From assembly GCA_027694045.1 (NCBI GenBank), contig JAQEWB010000012.1, positions 1-64,000 on the forward strand: DNA of 64,000 nt. Reading direction: 5' to 3'. This stretch comes from Bacillaceae bacterium OF18-1A (GTDB lineage: Bacteria; Bacillota; Bacilli; Bacillales; Bacillaceae_G). Of this stretch, positions 20,399 to 33,439 are shown piece by piece; the first letter of the stretch is position 1; every line of letters starts with the position of its first letter. The notes beneath the pieces are model-generated. The model ran no database searches, was not told the origin of the DNA, and saw nothing but the letters and a program-made list of their open reading frames with translations. The translations under genes were made by a program, and so were the position numbers.

Positions 20399-20448
20399 AA
20401 AATCAAGCGTAATTATGACTATTTTTCGCCCATAGGGGGGAGACAATT

Positions 20449-24403
<3,955 letters not shown>

Positions 24404-24471
24404 TGTTTTTTTCAGCAAGAAGGAAGCCACACTTATAGAAGAAATCAGAAATATACAAGGAGGTAGTTGTA

Positions 24472-25290
24472 ATGGCTATTGGATGGGTAACAGAAGGCAA
24501 TTACGAAGATATTATTTATTCAACATACAATGGTATCGCAAAGATTTCGATTAACCGCCCTGAAGTACATAACGCATTCCGTCCTAAAACGGTAATGGAG
24601 TTAATCGACGCTTTTGCACACGCTCGTGATGATGCAAATGTTGGCGTTATCATTTTAACAGGAGAAGGTGGACGTGCATTCTGTTCTGGCGGCGACCAAA
24701 AAGTTCGCGGTCATGGTGGATATGTAGGTGACGACCAAATCCCACGTCTAAACGTATTAGACTTACAACGTCTAATTCGCGCAATTCCTAAACCAGTTAT
24801 CGCAATGGTAGCAGGTTATGCAATCGGTGGTGGACACGTACTTCATATCGTATGTGACTTAACAATCGCTGCAGACAACGCTGTATTCGGACAAACAGGT
24901 CCTAAAGTAGGAAGCTTTGACGGTGGATACGGAGCTGGTTACTTAGCTCGTATGGTAGGCCACAAGAAAGCTCGCGAAATTTGGTACCTATGCCGTCAAT
25001 ACAACGCTCAAGAAGCACTTGATATGGGCTTAGTAAATACAGTAGTACCATTAGAACAACTTGAAGCAGAAACAGTACAATGGGCACAAGAAATCTTAGC
25101 AAACAGCCCAATGGCACTTCGTTTCCTAAAAGCTGCATTCAACGCAGACACAGACGGTCTAGCTGGTATTCAACAACTAGCTGGAGATGCAACGTTATTG
25201 TACTACACAACTGACGAAGCAAAAGAAGGTCGCGACGCATTCAAAGAAAAACGCAGTCCGGACTTCGGTCAATTCCCTCGTTTCCCGTGA
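24472..25290 (+). CDS. menB: 1,4-dihydroxy-2-naphthoyl-CoA synthase
   Basis: MenB is a crotonase-fold enzyme (272 residues) that closes the second ring of the naphthoquinone. Motifs: [30 protein letters not shown] and the active-site segment [21 protein letters not shown]. The ATG follows AGGAGGTAG. Codon use is noticeably richer in C-ending codons than the neighbouring men genes, which suggests high expression. After it, a 360-base structured spacer separates it from menE. Confidence 0.96.
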   Translation: MAIGWVTEGNYEDIIYSTYNGIAKISINRPEVHNAFRPKTVMELIDAFAHARDDANVGVIILTGEGGRAFCSGGDQKVRGHGGYVGDDQIPRLNVLDLQRLIRAIPKPVIAMVAGYAIGGGHVLHIVCDLTIAADNAVFGQTGPKVGSFDGGYGAGYLARMVGHKKAREIWYLCRQYNAQEALDMGLVNTVVPLEQLEAETVQWAQEILANSPMALRFLKAAFNADTDGLAGIQQLAGDATLLYYTTDEAKEGRDAFKEKRSPDFGQFPRFP

Positions 25291-25294
25291 TAAA

Positions 25295-25560
25295 AGCGAA
25301 GCCGACTGTTTAGCCCCGTTGGCTAAGGTTCTTTCGCACAGAAAGTGTTTTTTACTTTCTCGTGCGGAAGGTTCTTAGACGGAAGGGGCTAGGAGGCGCA
25401 GCTGGATGAAACCAAAAGCGGAAGCAGCTCGCTTAGAATGTGAGGGGGATGGAGCTTCTGACGTAGAGGCGCTTTTTGCCTCGTAGGAAGAAGTGAAGCC
25501 ACCGAACATTCTAGCTGCTGTAGCTGGATGAAACCAAAAGCGAAAGCAGCTCGCCCACAA
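25295..25560 (+). ncRNA. Structured repeat element or RNA in the menB-menE gap (candidate)
   Basis: The region is unusually rich in pairing. TAGCCCC near 25313 pairs with GGGGCTA near 25386, and inside it CGCACAGAAAGT pairs with ACTTTCTCGTGCG around a T6 loop (25335-25372). AGAATGT (25435) pairs with ACATTCT (25506) around a GAGGC/GCCTC hairpin. A 32-base direct repeat (25401-25432 and 25523-25554, one mismatch) flanks that second stem. It could be a MITE-like element or a conserved RNA; I cannot name it. Confidence 0.45.
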
Positions 25561-25601
25561 AGTGAGTCGCAACCGACGATCAAAACCGGAAACAAAACAA
25601 C

Positions 25602-25636
25602 TAAGAGACTTGATGTCATATCAAGTCTCTTTCTTT
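25602..25636 (+). terminator. Terminator before menE
   Basis: AGAGACTTGAT / ATCAAGTCTCT followed by TTCTTTC, within the menB-menE gap. It may attenuate transcription into menEC. Confidence 0.75.
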
Positions 25637-25655
25637 CATGAAAGGAGAATGAATG

Positions 25656-27101
25656 ATGGAGACGATGCCAAATTGGTTAAAGCAACGTGCATTTTTAACA
25701 CCAGATCGCACTGCAATTGAAATAGAGGAAGAGAAAGTTACTTTTATGGAGCTGCATGAAAAAGTAGTATTTGTTTGTGAACACCTTACGCATGTAGGGG
25801 TGAAGCGTGGACAAAAGGTGGCTGTTCTGATGAAAAATGGTATGGAGATGATTACAGTGATTCACGCCCTATCTTACGTAGGGGCAGTAGCTGTACTTTT
25901 AAATACGCGTCTTTCAAGAGAAGAGCTACTTTGGCAAATGGATGATGCTGAAGTTGTTTGTTTAGTAACGGATCAACATTTTGAGGCTAAAGATGTTCCT
26001 GTATATTCATTCGTTGAAGTGATGAATGGACCGAAGGCGGAAGCATTTATACAAGAAGAATTTTCTTTAGAAGAAGCGATGACAATTATTTATACATCTG
26101 GGACGACAGGGAAACCGAAAGGCGTTATTTTAACGTACGGCAATCATTGGGCAAGCGCAGTTGGTTCGTCGCTTAATTTAGGACTTCGTGATGATGATTG
26201 CTGGTTAGCTTGTATGCCAATGTTTCATGTTGGCGGGCTATCTCTTTTAATGAAAAATATTATGTATGGCATGCGCATTTTACTCGTTCCGAAATATGAT
26301 GCTGATTTTATTCATAAAGCACTTCAAACGAGAGGAGTAACAATTATTTCTGTCGTTTCTAAAATGTTAACTGATTTATTAGAGCGACTTGGGGCAGAGA
26401 CATATCCACCTTCTTTACGATGCATGTTACTTGGCGGAGGACCAGCGCCGAAACCACTATTAGAAGCGTGTGTAGAAAAAGGAATTCCAGTGTACCAAAC
26501 GTACGGTATGACAGAAACGTCGTCTCAAATTTGTACGTTATCAGCTGATTACATGTTAACGAAAGTAGGATCTGCCGGGAAACCACTATTCCAGTGTCAA
26601 CTTCGTATTGAAAAAGATGGTGTAGTAGTGCCGCCACATGCAGAAGGCGAAATCGTAGTAAAAGGGCCGAATGTAACAGGTGGTTATTTCAACCGTGAAG
26701 ATGCGACGCGAGAGACAATTCAAAATGGTTGGCTTCATACTGGTGACCTCGGTTATTTGGATGAAGAGGGTTTTTTATACGTATTAGATCGCCGCAGTGA
26801 TTTAATTATTTCTGGCGGAGAGAATATATATCCGGCTCAAATTGAAGAAGTGTTACTCTCTCACCCTGCGGTAGCGGAAGCAGGTGTTGTCGGTATGACT
26901 GACGATAAATGGGGACAAGTACCCGCTGCTTTTATTGTGAAAAGCGGGACGGTAACAGAAGAAGAAATTCTTCATTTTTGCGAGGAGAAATTAGCGAAAT
27001 ATAAAGTGCCGAAGAAAGCATGTTTCTTAGAGGAATTACCACGAAACGCTTCGAAAAAATTGTTAAGACGAGAGTTAAGACAATTAGTGGAGGAGATGTA
27101 A
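25656..27101 (+). CDS. menE: o-Succinylbenzoate-CoA ligase
   Basis: MenE activates o-succinylbenzoate with ATP and CoA. It is an ANL-superfamily protein of 481 residues with the P-loop-like motif [14 protein letters not shown] near residue 150, [22 protein letters not shown] and the C-terminal lysine motif [11 protein letters not shown]. There are two adjacent ATGs; the second (25656, METMPNW) is better spaced from AAAGGAG. menC begins on the base after the stop codon, so the two form one transcript, possibly with its own promoter downstream of the structured gap. Confidence 0.95.
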   Translation: METMPNWLKQRAFLTPDRTAIEIEEEKVTFMELHEKVVFVCEHLTHVGVKRGQKVAVLMKNGMEMITVIHALSYVGAVAVLLNTRLSREELLWQMDDAEVVCLVTDQHFEAKDVPVYSFVEVMNGPKAEAFIQEEFSLEEAMTIIYTSGTTGKPKGVILTYGNHWASAVGSSLNLGLRDDDCWLACMPMFHVGGLSLLMKNIMYGMRILLVPKYDADFIHKALQTRGVTIISVVSKMLTDLLERLGAETYPPSLRCMLLGGGPAPKPLLEACVEKGIPVYQTYGMTETSSQICTLSADYMLTKVGSAGKPLFQCQLRIEKDGVVVPPHAEGEIVVKGPNVTGGYFNREDATRETIQNGWLHTGDLGYLDEEGFLYVLDRRSDLIISGGENIYPAQIEEVLLSHPAVAEAGVVGMTDDKWGQVPAAFIVKSGTVTEEEILHFCEEKLAKYKVPKKACFLEELPRNASKKLLRRELRQLVEEM

Positions 27102-28208
27102 GTGGAGATAAAAAAAGCGACACTTCATATAACGGAAATGCCACTCGTAATCCCGTTTGCCGCAAGTTATGGGACTTATGAAAAGCGTGAGAGTATCGTT
27201 ATTGAATTAGAAGATACGGACGGGTATATTGGTTTTGGTGAAGTCGTTGCGTTCTCTGAACCGTGGTATACGGAAGAAACGGTGAAGACAGGGCTGCATG
27301 TACTGCAAGATTTTTTATTACCGGATGTATTGAAAGCTGAAATTTCACATCCGAATGAAGTACCAGGTTTGTTCCAGCATATAAAAAGAAACCGAATGGC
27401 AAAGGCCGGAATAGAAGGAGCTGTTTGGGATTTATATGCGAAGCGTGAAAGGAGCGCGCTTGCGACATTACTTGGCGGAACTAGGACTGAAATTGAAGTC
27501 GGCGTTGTGATCGGGATTAATACGATTCCGGTTATGTTAAAGCAAATCGAGAAGTACGCAGAAGAAGGATACGAGCGTTTTAAAGTGAAAATAAAACCAG
27601 GGCATGACTACGAGTTATTGAAAGAAATTCGAAAAGAGTTTCCGAACATCCCGTTAATGGCTGATGCGAATTCAGCCTATACATTAGCGGATACGGAGAA
27701 GTTGAAACGGTTAGATGAATTTCAATTAATGATGATTGAACAACCACTAGCGGATTACGATTTTCTTGATCATGCGCAGCTGCAAAAACAAATTGAAACG
27801 CCAATCTGTTTAGACGAAAGCATCCATAGTTTAGAAGATGCGCGGGTTGCGATTACGCTTGGTAGTTGTCAAATCGTTAATATTAAACCAGGGCGAGTGG
27901 GTGGATTAACAGAATCAGTGCAAATTCATAATTATTGTATGGAGCATAACATCCCAGTTTGGTGCGGCGGTATGGTGGAGATGGGGATTTCACGAGCGCA
28001 AAATGTTGCCCTCGCCTCATTGCCTAACTTTACGATTCCAGGAGATATATCCGCTTCTAGTAGACATTGGGAGAAAGATATTATTTTGCCGGAAGTGATG
28101 CTTGAGGGCGGAAAAGTGATGGTGCCGCAAAGTGTTGACACTGAGTATAAAGTTGACGGCGGAAGGCTGGCGGAAATTACGAAGCAACGGATTGTGTTTG
28201 AGCGATAA
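27102..28208 (+). CDS. menC: o-Succinylbenzoate synthase
   Basis: An enolase-superfamily enzyme (368 residues) that dehydrates SHCHC to o-succinylbenzoate. Catalytic features: KVKIKPG (Lys base), metal ligands in DANSAY, EQPL and DESI, and a late Lys in NIKPGRVGG. The GTG start directly follows the menE stop; its ribosome site (TGGAGGAG) lies in the end of menE. It is the last gene of the cluster. Confidence 0.94.
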   Translation: MEIKKATLHITEMPLVIPFAASYGTYEKRESIVIELEDTDGYIGFGEVVAFSEPWYTEETVKTGLHVLQDFLLPDVLKAEISHPNEVPGLFQHIKRNRMAKAGIEGAVWDLYAKRERSALATLLGGTRTEIEVGVVIGINTIPVMLKQIEKYAEEGYERFKVKIKPGHDYELLKEIRKEFPNIPLMADANSAYTLADTEKLKRLDEFQLMMIEQPLADYDFLDHAQLQKQIETPICLDESIHSLEDARVAITLGSCQIVNIKPGRVGGLTESVQIHNYCMEHNIPVWCGGMVEMGISRAQNVALASLPNFTIPGDISASSRHWEKDIILPEVMLEGGKVMVPQSVDTEYKVDGGRLAEITKQRIVFER

Positions 28209-28240
28209 ATTGAGTCTTTAAAATAGCGGGCGAATTTCGT

Positions 28241-28331
28241 CGTTAATTGTCGATAAGTCGATATAATTGAAAAATCGCTGATATAATTCAAGTTGTGATC
28301 GATATAATTGGAAAATCGCTGATATAAATTT
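28241..28331. repeat. Dispersed repeat, family A, copy 2
   Basis: Two 32-base units running from TCGATATAATTG to CGCTGATATAA are separated by the 9-base spacer AAGTTGTGA. The copy immediately abuts the full bcr1-like repeat. Confidence 0.8.
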
Positions 28332-28490
28332 ATCCCGCTATTCGCCGGGCAGTAAGACCCCCACCTCAAAATTCAGTGAGAGCAAAGAAGTTAGGTGGGG
28401 GATCAACTGCGCGTAAAAGCCCGATTGGTGAGGGCTAATAATCAGTGGGGGATGAACAAAACCCCCACTGATTAAAGTTTCACTTTATCA
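28329..28490 (+). repeat. Full-length bcr1-like repeat
   Basis: About 160 bases bounded by TTTAT on both sides (28329-28333 and 28486-28490). The left part carries CCCGCTATTCGCCGGGCAG, the middle GACCCCCACCT pairs with AGGTGGGGG, and the right hairpin is AATCAGTGGGGG / CCCCCACTGATT. Size, terminal TTTAT and multi-hairpin design match the bcr1 repeat described in the B. cereus group. Confidence 0.85.
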
Positions 28491-28492
28491 AG

Positions 28493-28520
28493 GTTACTCA
28501 AACGAGTAGCCTTTTTATAT
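28493..28520 (+). terminator. Terminator downstream of menC and the repeat
   Basis: AAGGTTACTC / GAGTAGCCTT with an AAAC loop and a T tail. Confidence 0.75.
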
Positions 28521-28549
28521 TGTACAAATTGGATAGACTAGTTTACAAT
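28520..28549 (+). promoter_or_regulatory. Likely promoter of the vanRSY-like operon
   Basis: TTGTAC at 28520-28525, 18 bases, TACAAT at 28544-28549, ending 25 bases before the start codon. Confidence 0.5.
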
Positions 28550-28574
28550 CGAGCGTATAAAAAGGGGGAGTAAA

Positions 28575-29273
28575 ATGAAGCGCATTTCGATTTTAATCGC
28601 TGATGATGAGGCAGAGATTGCGGACTTAATTGAGATACATTTAGAAAAAGAAGGGTATCATGTTGTGAAAGCGGCTGATGGAGAAGAAGCGATACATATT
28701 ATTGAAACGGAGACAATCGACTTAGTGGTTTTAGATATTATGATGCCGAAAATGGATGGATATGAGGTGACGCGCCAAATTCGCGCGAAGCATCATATGC
28801 CAATCATTTTCTTAAGCGCGAAAACTTCGGACTTTGATAAAGTGACAGGTTTAGTGCTAGGTGCGGATGATTATATGACGAAGCCTTTTACACCGATTGA
28901 ATTAGTGGCGCGTGTAAATGCGCAATTACGCCGATTTCTTACGTTAAATCAGCCGAAATTAGAAGAGAGTAAATCTGCTTTAGAGATTGGCGGAATTGTT
29001 ATTGATCCTGAGCGTCGAACGGTAAATGTATACGGTGAACAAATTGAGTTAACACCGAAAGAGTTTGATATTTTATATTTATTAGCGAGTCATCCGAAGA
29101 AAGTGTATAATGTGGAAAATATCTTTCAGCAAGTATGGGCGGATGATTATTATGAAGGCGGAAATACAGTTATGGTCCATATTCGTACGTTACGGAAAAA
29201 GCTTGGGGAAGATAAAAGAAAGGACAAGTTAATCAAAACAGTGTGGGGAGTAGGGTATACTTTCAATGGCTAA
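28575..29273 (+). CDS. OmpR-family response regulator, VanR-like
   Basis: The 232-residue protein has a receiver domain with the acidic pair DD at 10-11, phospho-acceptor Asp54 (VVLDIMMPK), Thr/Ser in FLSAK and Lys in TKPF, followed by a winged-helix OmpR domain (LTPKEFDILYLLASHPKKVY, VWGVGYTF). It overlaps the kinase gene by 8 bases. With the downstream VanY-like carboxypeptidase it looks like a VanR/VanS/VanY-type module, but no vanHAX genes are present, so it does not by itself predict glycopeptide resistance. Confidence 0.9.
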   Translation: MKRISILIADDEAEIADLIEIHLEKEGYHVVKAADGEEAIHIIETETIDLVVLDIMMPKMDGYEVTRQIRAKHHMPIIFLSAKTSDFDKVTGLVLGADDYMTKPFTPIELVARVNAQLRRFLTLNQPKLEESKSALEIGGIVIDPERRTVNVYGEQIELTPKEFDILYLLASHPKKVYNVENIFQQVWADDYYEGGNTVMVHIRTLRKKLGEDKRKDKLIKTVWGVGYTFNG

Positions 29274-30363
29274 TATGATGAAAAGTTTTCGTTTTAAAAT
29301 GATTGTCTTATTTGCGTTAAGTATGGTGCTAGCAGCTACTGTAACATTTATGATTTATAAAGGATTGCAGCTGTATTATAAAACGATGGTTCGTTATGAA
29401 GATCCTTTAGCGCAATTTAGATTAATCGTAAGAGACTTTGGAGATATTAACTTCTTTTTAATTTTCTTTATTCCGCTATCTATTTTATTTTTCTTCTTTT
29501 TGACAAAGCCGTATTTAAAATACTTTGATGAAATTTCTAATGGGATTCATCATCTGGCGAACGGTAATTTTACGAATACAGTTCAAGTTCTATCCAATGA
29601 TGAGTTTGGAAATATTGCACGTGAAATTAATGTAGCGAGTGAAAAATTAAAAGAAGCAGTGGAAAGAGGAGATTTTGCTGAGAGCAGTAAAGATCAACTC
29701 GTTGTGAATTTAGCGCATGATTTAAGAACACCGTTAACATCGGTGTTAGGATATTTAGATTTAATTCTTAAAGATGAGAATTTAACAAAAGAGCAAATTA
29801 AACATTTTTCCACGATAGCTTATACGAAATCGCAAAGATTGGAAAGTTTAATAGATGAGCTATTTGAAATTACACGTATGAATTATGGCATGCTAAAGCT
29901 GGATAAAAAGCCGATTGATATAAGTGAGCTGCTTATACAGCTAGATGAAGAGTTGTATCCGTTATTAGAGAAACATCATTTAGAAGCTAGATTGAATGTT
30001 GAGCCTTATTTACCGATTAATGGTGATGGGAAATTGCTAGCTCGGGTATTTGAGAACTTGTTAACAAATGCTGTTCGCTACGGATATGATGGACAATTTG
30101 TTGATATGAATGGGTATATCGATAAAGAAGAAGTTGTCGTACAAATTATGAATTATGGAGATAGCATCCCAGAAGAAGATTTACCTTATCTTTTTGATAT
30201 GTTTTATACAGGTGATAAGGCGAGAACAGAGAACCGTGGCGGAACAGGTCTTGGGTTATTTATTGCTAAAAATATTATTGAACAGCATAATGGTACGATT
30301 TCAGCTGAAAGTAATGTAGTTAGAACGATATTTGAAGTGAGATTGCCAAAAGAAGAGAACTAA
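29266..30363 (+). CDS. Sensor histidine kinase, VanS-like
   Basis: The 365-residue membrane kinase has two membrane segments (about 10-30 and 62-80) enclosing a short extracytoplasmic loop, a HAMP-like linker, the phospho-acceptor His151 in AHDLRTPLTSVLGYLDLI, the N box ENLLTNAVRYG and the G boxes GGTGLGLFIAKNI. It is the partner of the regulator it overlaps. The ligand cannot be told from the sequence. Confidence 0.9.
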   Translation: MANMMKSFRFKMIVLFALSMVLAATVTFMIYKGLQLYYKTMVRYEDPLAQFRLIVRDFGDINFFLIFFIPLSILFFFFLTKPYLKYFDEISNGIHHLANGNFTNTVQVLSNDEFGNIAREINVASEKLKEAVERGDFAESSKDQLVVNLAHDLRTPLTSVLGYLDLILKDENLTKEQIKHFSTIAYTKSQRLESLIDELFEITRMNYGMLKLDKKPIDISELLIQLDEELYPLLEKHHLEARLNVEPYLPINGDGKLLARVFENLLTNAVRYGYDGQFVDMNGYIDKEEVVVQIMNYGDSIPEEDLPYLFDMFYTGDKARTENRGGTGLGLFIAKNIIEQHNGTISAESNVVRTIFEVRLPKEEN

Positions 30364-30454
30364 CAATTTAATAAAAATTTAAACTTTACCCCACTTTTTA
30401 TTTTAATAGTTTTTTCTATTCTATACGTAAGTTACGTAATAGGAGGAACTAGAA

Positions 30455-31315
30455 ATGAAAAAGTGGGTATTTATTTGTTTTTTTATAGTGTTCACAGTAT
30501 GTGTAGGCTTTTATATAGCACCGTTATTTCAAAATAAAATTGATGTAAAAATTGGCGGGAAAGATAGTACGATAAAGGCTACAAATATGAAAAAGATAGA
30601 GGTTGCAGAAGAACAAATTTATAAAGGGGATCTATTATTAGTTAATAAAGATTACCCGGTAAAAAAAGATAGTATTAGGTCTGATATTATAAATGTAAAT
30701 CATAATAGTGAATTAGTAAGAGGTTATGTCATATTTGATAGAAATCTACGCTTATCAAAAGGTGTTGTAAAAAAGTTTTTAAACGTTGTCGATATGGCTG
30801 GAAAAGATGGGATACGACATTTTTTAATGAGTAGCGGTTATCGAGATTTTAAAGAACAAAGTAAGTTGTATAAAGAAATGGGATCTGATTATGCACTTCC
30901 AGCAGGATATAGTGAACATAATTTAGGATTATCACTGGACGTTGGATCAACGCAAGAGAAAATGGAGAAAGCACCTGAAGGGAAATGGATTGCGGAGAAT
31001 GTGTGGAAGTATGGATTTGTATTACGCTATCCAAAAAATAAAAGTCACATTACAGGTATTCAATATGAGCCATGGCATATTCGTTACGTTGGCTTGCCTC
31101 ATAGCGCAATTATGCAAAAAAAGAAAATTACATTAGAGGAATATTTGGACTTCTTAAAAGAAGAAAAAGAAATTTCAACTGAGGTGGAAGGAAAGAAATA
31201 TACGGTTTCTTACTATAAAGTTTCAGGGAATATGAAAGTAAATGTTCCGGTGGATAAGCCGTATGATATTTCCGGAAATAATATGGATGGGGTTGTTGTG
31301 ACGGTTCAGGAATAG
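30455..31315 (+). CDS. vanY: D-alanyl-D-alanine carboxypeptidase, VanY/M15B family
   Basis: The 286-residue protein has an N-terminal membrane anchor (WVFICFFIVFTVCVGFYIAPLF) and an extracytoplasmic M15B zinc peptidase domain: SSGYRDFKEQSKLY, the metal motif SEHNLGLSLDVG and EPWHIRYVG. It would trim the terminal D-Ala from muropeptides. The ATG follows AGGAGGA; the gap to the kinase is 91 bases. The symbol is by family. It could equally be called a YodJ/DdcY-type carboxypeptidase with a housekeeping role. Confidence 0.88.
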   Translation: MKKWVFICFFIVFTVCVGFYIAPLFQNKIDVKIGGKDSTIKATNMKKIEVAEEQIYKGDLLLVNKDYPVKKDSIRSDIINVNHNSELVRGYVIFDRNLRLSKGVVKKFLNVVDMAGKDGIRHFLMSSGYRDFKEQSKLYKEMGSDYALPAGYSEHNLGLSLDVGSTQEKMEKAPEGKWIAENVWKYGFVLRYPKNKSHITGIQYEPWHIRYVGLPHSAIMQKKKITLEEYLDFLKEEKEISTEVEGKKYTVSYYKVSGNMKVNVPVDKPYDISGNNMDGVVVTVQE

Positions 31316-31336
31316 TGGTTTTTAAGTGTAATGAAA

Positions 31337-31371
31337 ATCTTCGTCAAAGTAACTATTACTTTGACGAAGAT
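31337..31371. terminator. Hairpin after vanY-like gene
   Basis: A perfect 14-bp stem ATCTTCGTCAAAGT / ACTTTGACGAAGAT with a 7-base loop. The T run is interrupted, so termination may be partial. Confidence 0.6.
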
Positions 31372-31540
31372 GACAGTTTTCATTCAGTGTAAAAAATAGG
31401 CGATTCATCAACTTCATTCTTTTTTTGGAATGAAATTTGTTTTTATGTTGAGTACATAAAGTTTTGTGCACCTCGTCGGAACAGGCCATTCCTTATGCTC
31501 TTTTGTTGAATATGTTTCTTTAGGAGAGGAGATCCGATTT

Positions 31541-31597
31541 AAACGAATAAAACCTACAGAGGAAATGTAATTTCTCTGTAGGTTTTATTCGTTTTTT
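31541..31597. terminator. Strong terminator hairpin
   Basis: A 21-bp stem from AAACGAATAAAACCTACAGAG to its complement with T6. It separates the VanY-like gene from the minus-strand YqeB-like gene, probably acting for both. Bases 31372-31540 hold no gene. Confidence 0.85.
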
Positions 31598-31607
31598 GTG
31601 CTTTCTA

Positions 31608-32279
31608 TTACTTAATGGAACGGACATACTGATCTTCTCCATCGTCTTTGACAAAGACCCCTAGTTCATTCAAATCTTTGCGTAAATGCTTCTTTTTTTT
31701 CGAGTTTCCTTCTCGAAGAGCATTTCGTCTTTCATACAAAATAGTATTTATGCTTTTATTAAATCGCTCATCCTCTAATTTCCATAAGATATACTCATGT
31801 TTATAAGGATCTTGTTCCACCCAGGGGAAGCCGTGCATTAAGAAAGTATCTTTAATTTTGCTTTGGTTAATATCAGAAGTTTCACGTAACCATTCTCGGT
31901 CTTCTTGATCAAGGATAACCACTTGACGCTTATCTACAAAAACGGCTTTTACATTCGCCTTTGTAATTTGTTTTTCTTGATCATCTTTACTCATATGAAT
32001 ACCTTCTGAATTGATTTTCATCTTTAAAGCGTCACTATAAATAATTAAAGAAAATAAAATCCCTGCAATAGTGCCAATTAACATGAGGATAATTGGAAGC
32101 CAAAAAGGGTTAATAGAATTTAAAAGTTCTATAATTTTCGAGTCAGAAAAGAGAGGAATCCTTTTTATAATCTCTATTAATTTAGGTGAAAAATATCCAA
32201 TAGTGCCTAAAAGGATTGGGCTTATTATAACAAGTAAATTTTCTAAAAAACCTAATCCAATGACAGATGCCTTTCTCAT
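31608..32279 (-). CDS. YqeB-like membrane protein of unknown function
   Basis: The 223-residue protein has two membrane segments near the N-terminus (about 12-30 and 58-82), followed by a cytoplasmic mixed alpha/beta region (KMKINSEGIHMSKDDQEKQITKANVKAVFVDKRQVVILDQEDREWLRE) and a basic C-terminus. The layout resembles Bacillus YqeB, but I am not certain. The start has the ribosome site GAAAGGATGA. A TetR regulator lies directly upstream on the same strand (gap 47 bases), so it may control this gene. Confidence 0.65.
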   Translation of the reverse strand: MRKASVIGLGFLENLLVIISPILLGTIGYFSPKLIEIIKRIPLFSDSKIIELLNSINPFWLPIILMLIGTIAGILFSLIIYSDALKMKINSEGIHMSKDDQEKQITKANVKAVFVDKRQVVILDQEDREWLRETSDINQSKIKDTFLMHGFPWVEQDPYKHEYILWKLEDERFNKSINTILYERRNALREGNSKKKKHLRKDLNELGVFVKDDGEDQYVRSIK

Positions 32280-32326
32280 GTATAGTTCATCCTTTCTTAT
32301 ATATATTTTTTTAAATTAGGGCATAT

Positions 32327-32926
32327 TTAAACAATGAGTTTCTTCACCATTTTTATGAGCTCATCTGAGTAATTTTCTATGGATATAGATGAATTTGCCT
32401 TCAGCATTCTTTCTTCGATTGCTCCTAAAATAAATGAAGCTAACGTATCGTCTTGGAAAGAGTTCGAAAATACGCCATTTTGTTGACCAGTCTTCAAAAT
32501 ATCTAATAACATCGTTCTAAGAGCATCCTCTTCGTCGTCTTCGATTCTGTAATAAGGAATGTTCTCTTCATTTCTTGCATTAAAGACAATCTCAATTAAG
32601 GCAATATTATTTTTGTAATGAGTTTCTTGATAAGCTAAGTGTGCTTCAATAAAAACCTCTAGTTTATTTAGTTCAGATTGAGCTAATAGTACTCGATTAC
32701 TAATGAATTCATGTTGTTTGGCAACTAAAAATTGTAATGTGCGATTCATAAGGTAAAGCTTATCGTTAAAATGATAAGAAATAAGTCCGGTGCTAATCTT
32801 AGCTTTTTTTGCTACCTTCGTTAAGCTCAAGTTGTTATATCCAACCTCTTCTAATGTATCAATACATGCAAGAATAATTTGTTCACGCCTAGCCTCTGCA
32901 ATAAAAGAATCAGTCACGCTATTCAA
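32327..32926 (-). CDS. TetR-family transcriptional regulator
   Basis: The 199-residue protein has an N-terminal TetR helix-turn-helix (REQIILACIDTLEEVGYNNLSLTKVAKKAKISTGLISYHFNDKLYLM) and a helical ligand domain. The HTH resembles BetI-type repressors. It is probably cotranscribed with the YqeB-like gene. The palindrome AATCAA-AAAA-TTGATT at 32954-32969 lies 28 bases upstream and could be its own operator. Confidence 0.86.
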   Translation of the reverse strand: MNSVTDSFIAEARREQIILACIDTLEEVGYNNLSLTKVAKKAKISTGLISYHFNDKLYLMNRTLQFLVAKQHEFISNRVLLAQSELNKLEVFIEAHLAYQETHYKNNIALIEIVFNARNEENIPYYRIEDDEEDALRTMLLDILKTGQQNGVFSNSFQDDTLASFILGAIEERMLKANSSISIENYSDELIKMVKKLIV

Positions 32927-32953
32927 CTCCTAATTCATATAATTTGAATGTGT

Positions 32954-32969
32954 AATCAAAAAATTGATT
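32954..32969 (-). promoter_or_regulatory. Palindrome upstream of tetR-like gene, possible operator
   Basis: AATCAAAAAATTGATT is a perfect 6+4+6 palindrome in the presumed promoter. AT-rich palindromes arise by chance, so this is tentative. Confidence 0.3.
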
Positions 32970-33194
32970 GGTTGTTCAATTAAATAATAGTAAGAAATTA
33001 TGAGTATGTCAAATGCTTTATACCTATATCTTGATAAGGCTAGTTCAATTTTTAATGAGGCCCATTTTCTGAAACAAGCCCGTTTTTCAGCAAGCCAAGC
33101 TTCCTATTCGCCCTGAAAACATACTATAAATTGAATCCCCTCATTTAGAGCAAGGAGAACTTGTTATGAATGATACTAAAGGAGGAATAGGGTA

Positions 33195-33386
33195 ATGAGC
33201 GAAAAGTGTGAACACAGACATGATGATTGTAACCGTAGACATGGTTGCGGAGGCGGTTTTGCGCTTCTAATCGTATTATTTATTTTATTAATTATCATCG
33301 GTGCTAGCTGCTTCGGCGGAGGCGGTTCTTGTGGTTACGGTGGTTACGGCGGTTATGCAGGCGGCTATGGTGGATACTGCTGCTAA
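33195..33386 (+). CDS. YjcZ-family small sporulation-type protein
   Basis: The 63-residue protein has a charged Cys/His head (MSEKCEHRHDDCNRRHGCGGG), one membrane helix (FALLIVLFILLIIIGASCF) and a Gly/Tyr/Cys-rich tail of GGYGG repeats ending CC. The GFALIVVLFILLIIVG-type helix identifies the YjcZ family, which is associated with sporulation. The ATG follows AAAGGAGGAAT. The tail could cross-link in the spore coat; that is inference. Confidence 0.85.
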   Translation: MSEKCEHRHDDCNRRHGCGGGFALLIVLFILLIIIGASCFGGGGSCGYGGYGGYAGGYGGYCC

Positions 33387-33402
33387 TTATTAAAAACTAT
33401 TG

Positions 33403-33437
33403 AAAATAGCCTTGTGCCATATGCACAAGGCTATTTT
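33403..33437. terminator. Bidirectional terminator
   Basis: A perfect 15-bp stem AAAATAGCCTTGTGC / GCACAAGGCTATTTT with loop CATAT. It ends the YjcZ gene and, from the other side, the permease gene at 33440. Confidence 0.9.
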
Positions 33438-33439
33438 AC

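Noticed and set aside
27932..28369. 145-codon minus-strand open frame over the menC end
   Set aside because: It is antisense to menC and its start lies in bcr1 and family A repeat sequence; no coding character.
28241..28490. CRISPR-like array
   Set aside because: Only two repeat units per locus with a constant spacer sequence, no cas genes, and bcr1 hairpins explain the rest.
28575..31315. Glycopeptide-resistance operon
   Set aside because: No vanH, vanA or vanX; the genes are common two-component and carboxypeptidase families.
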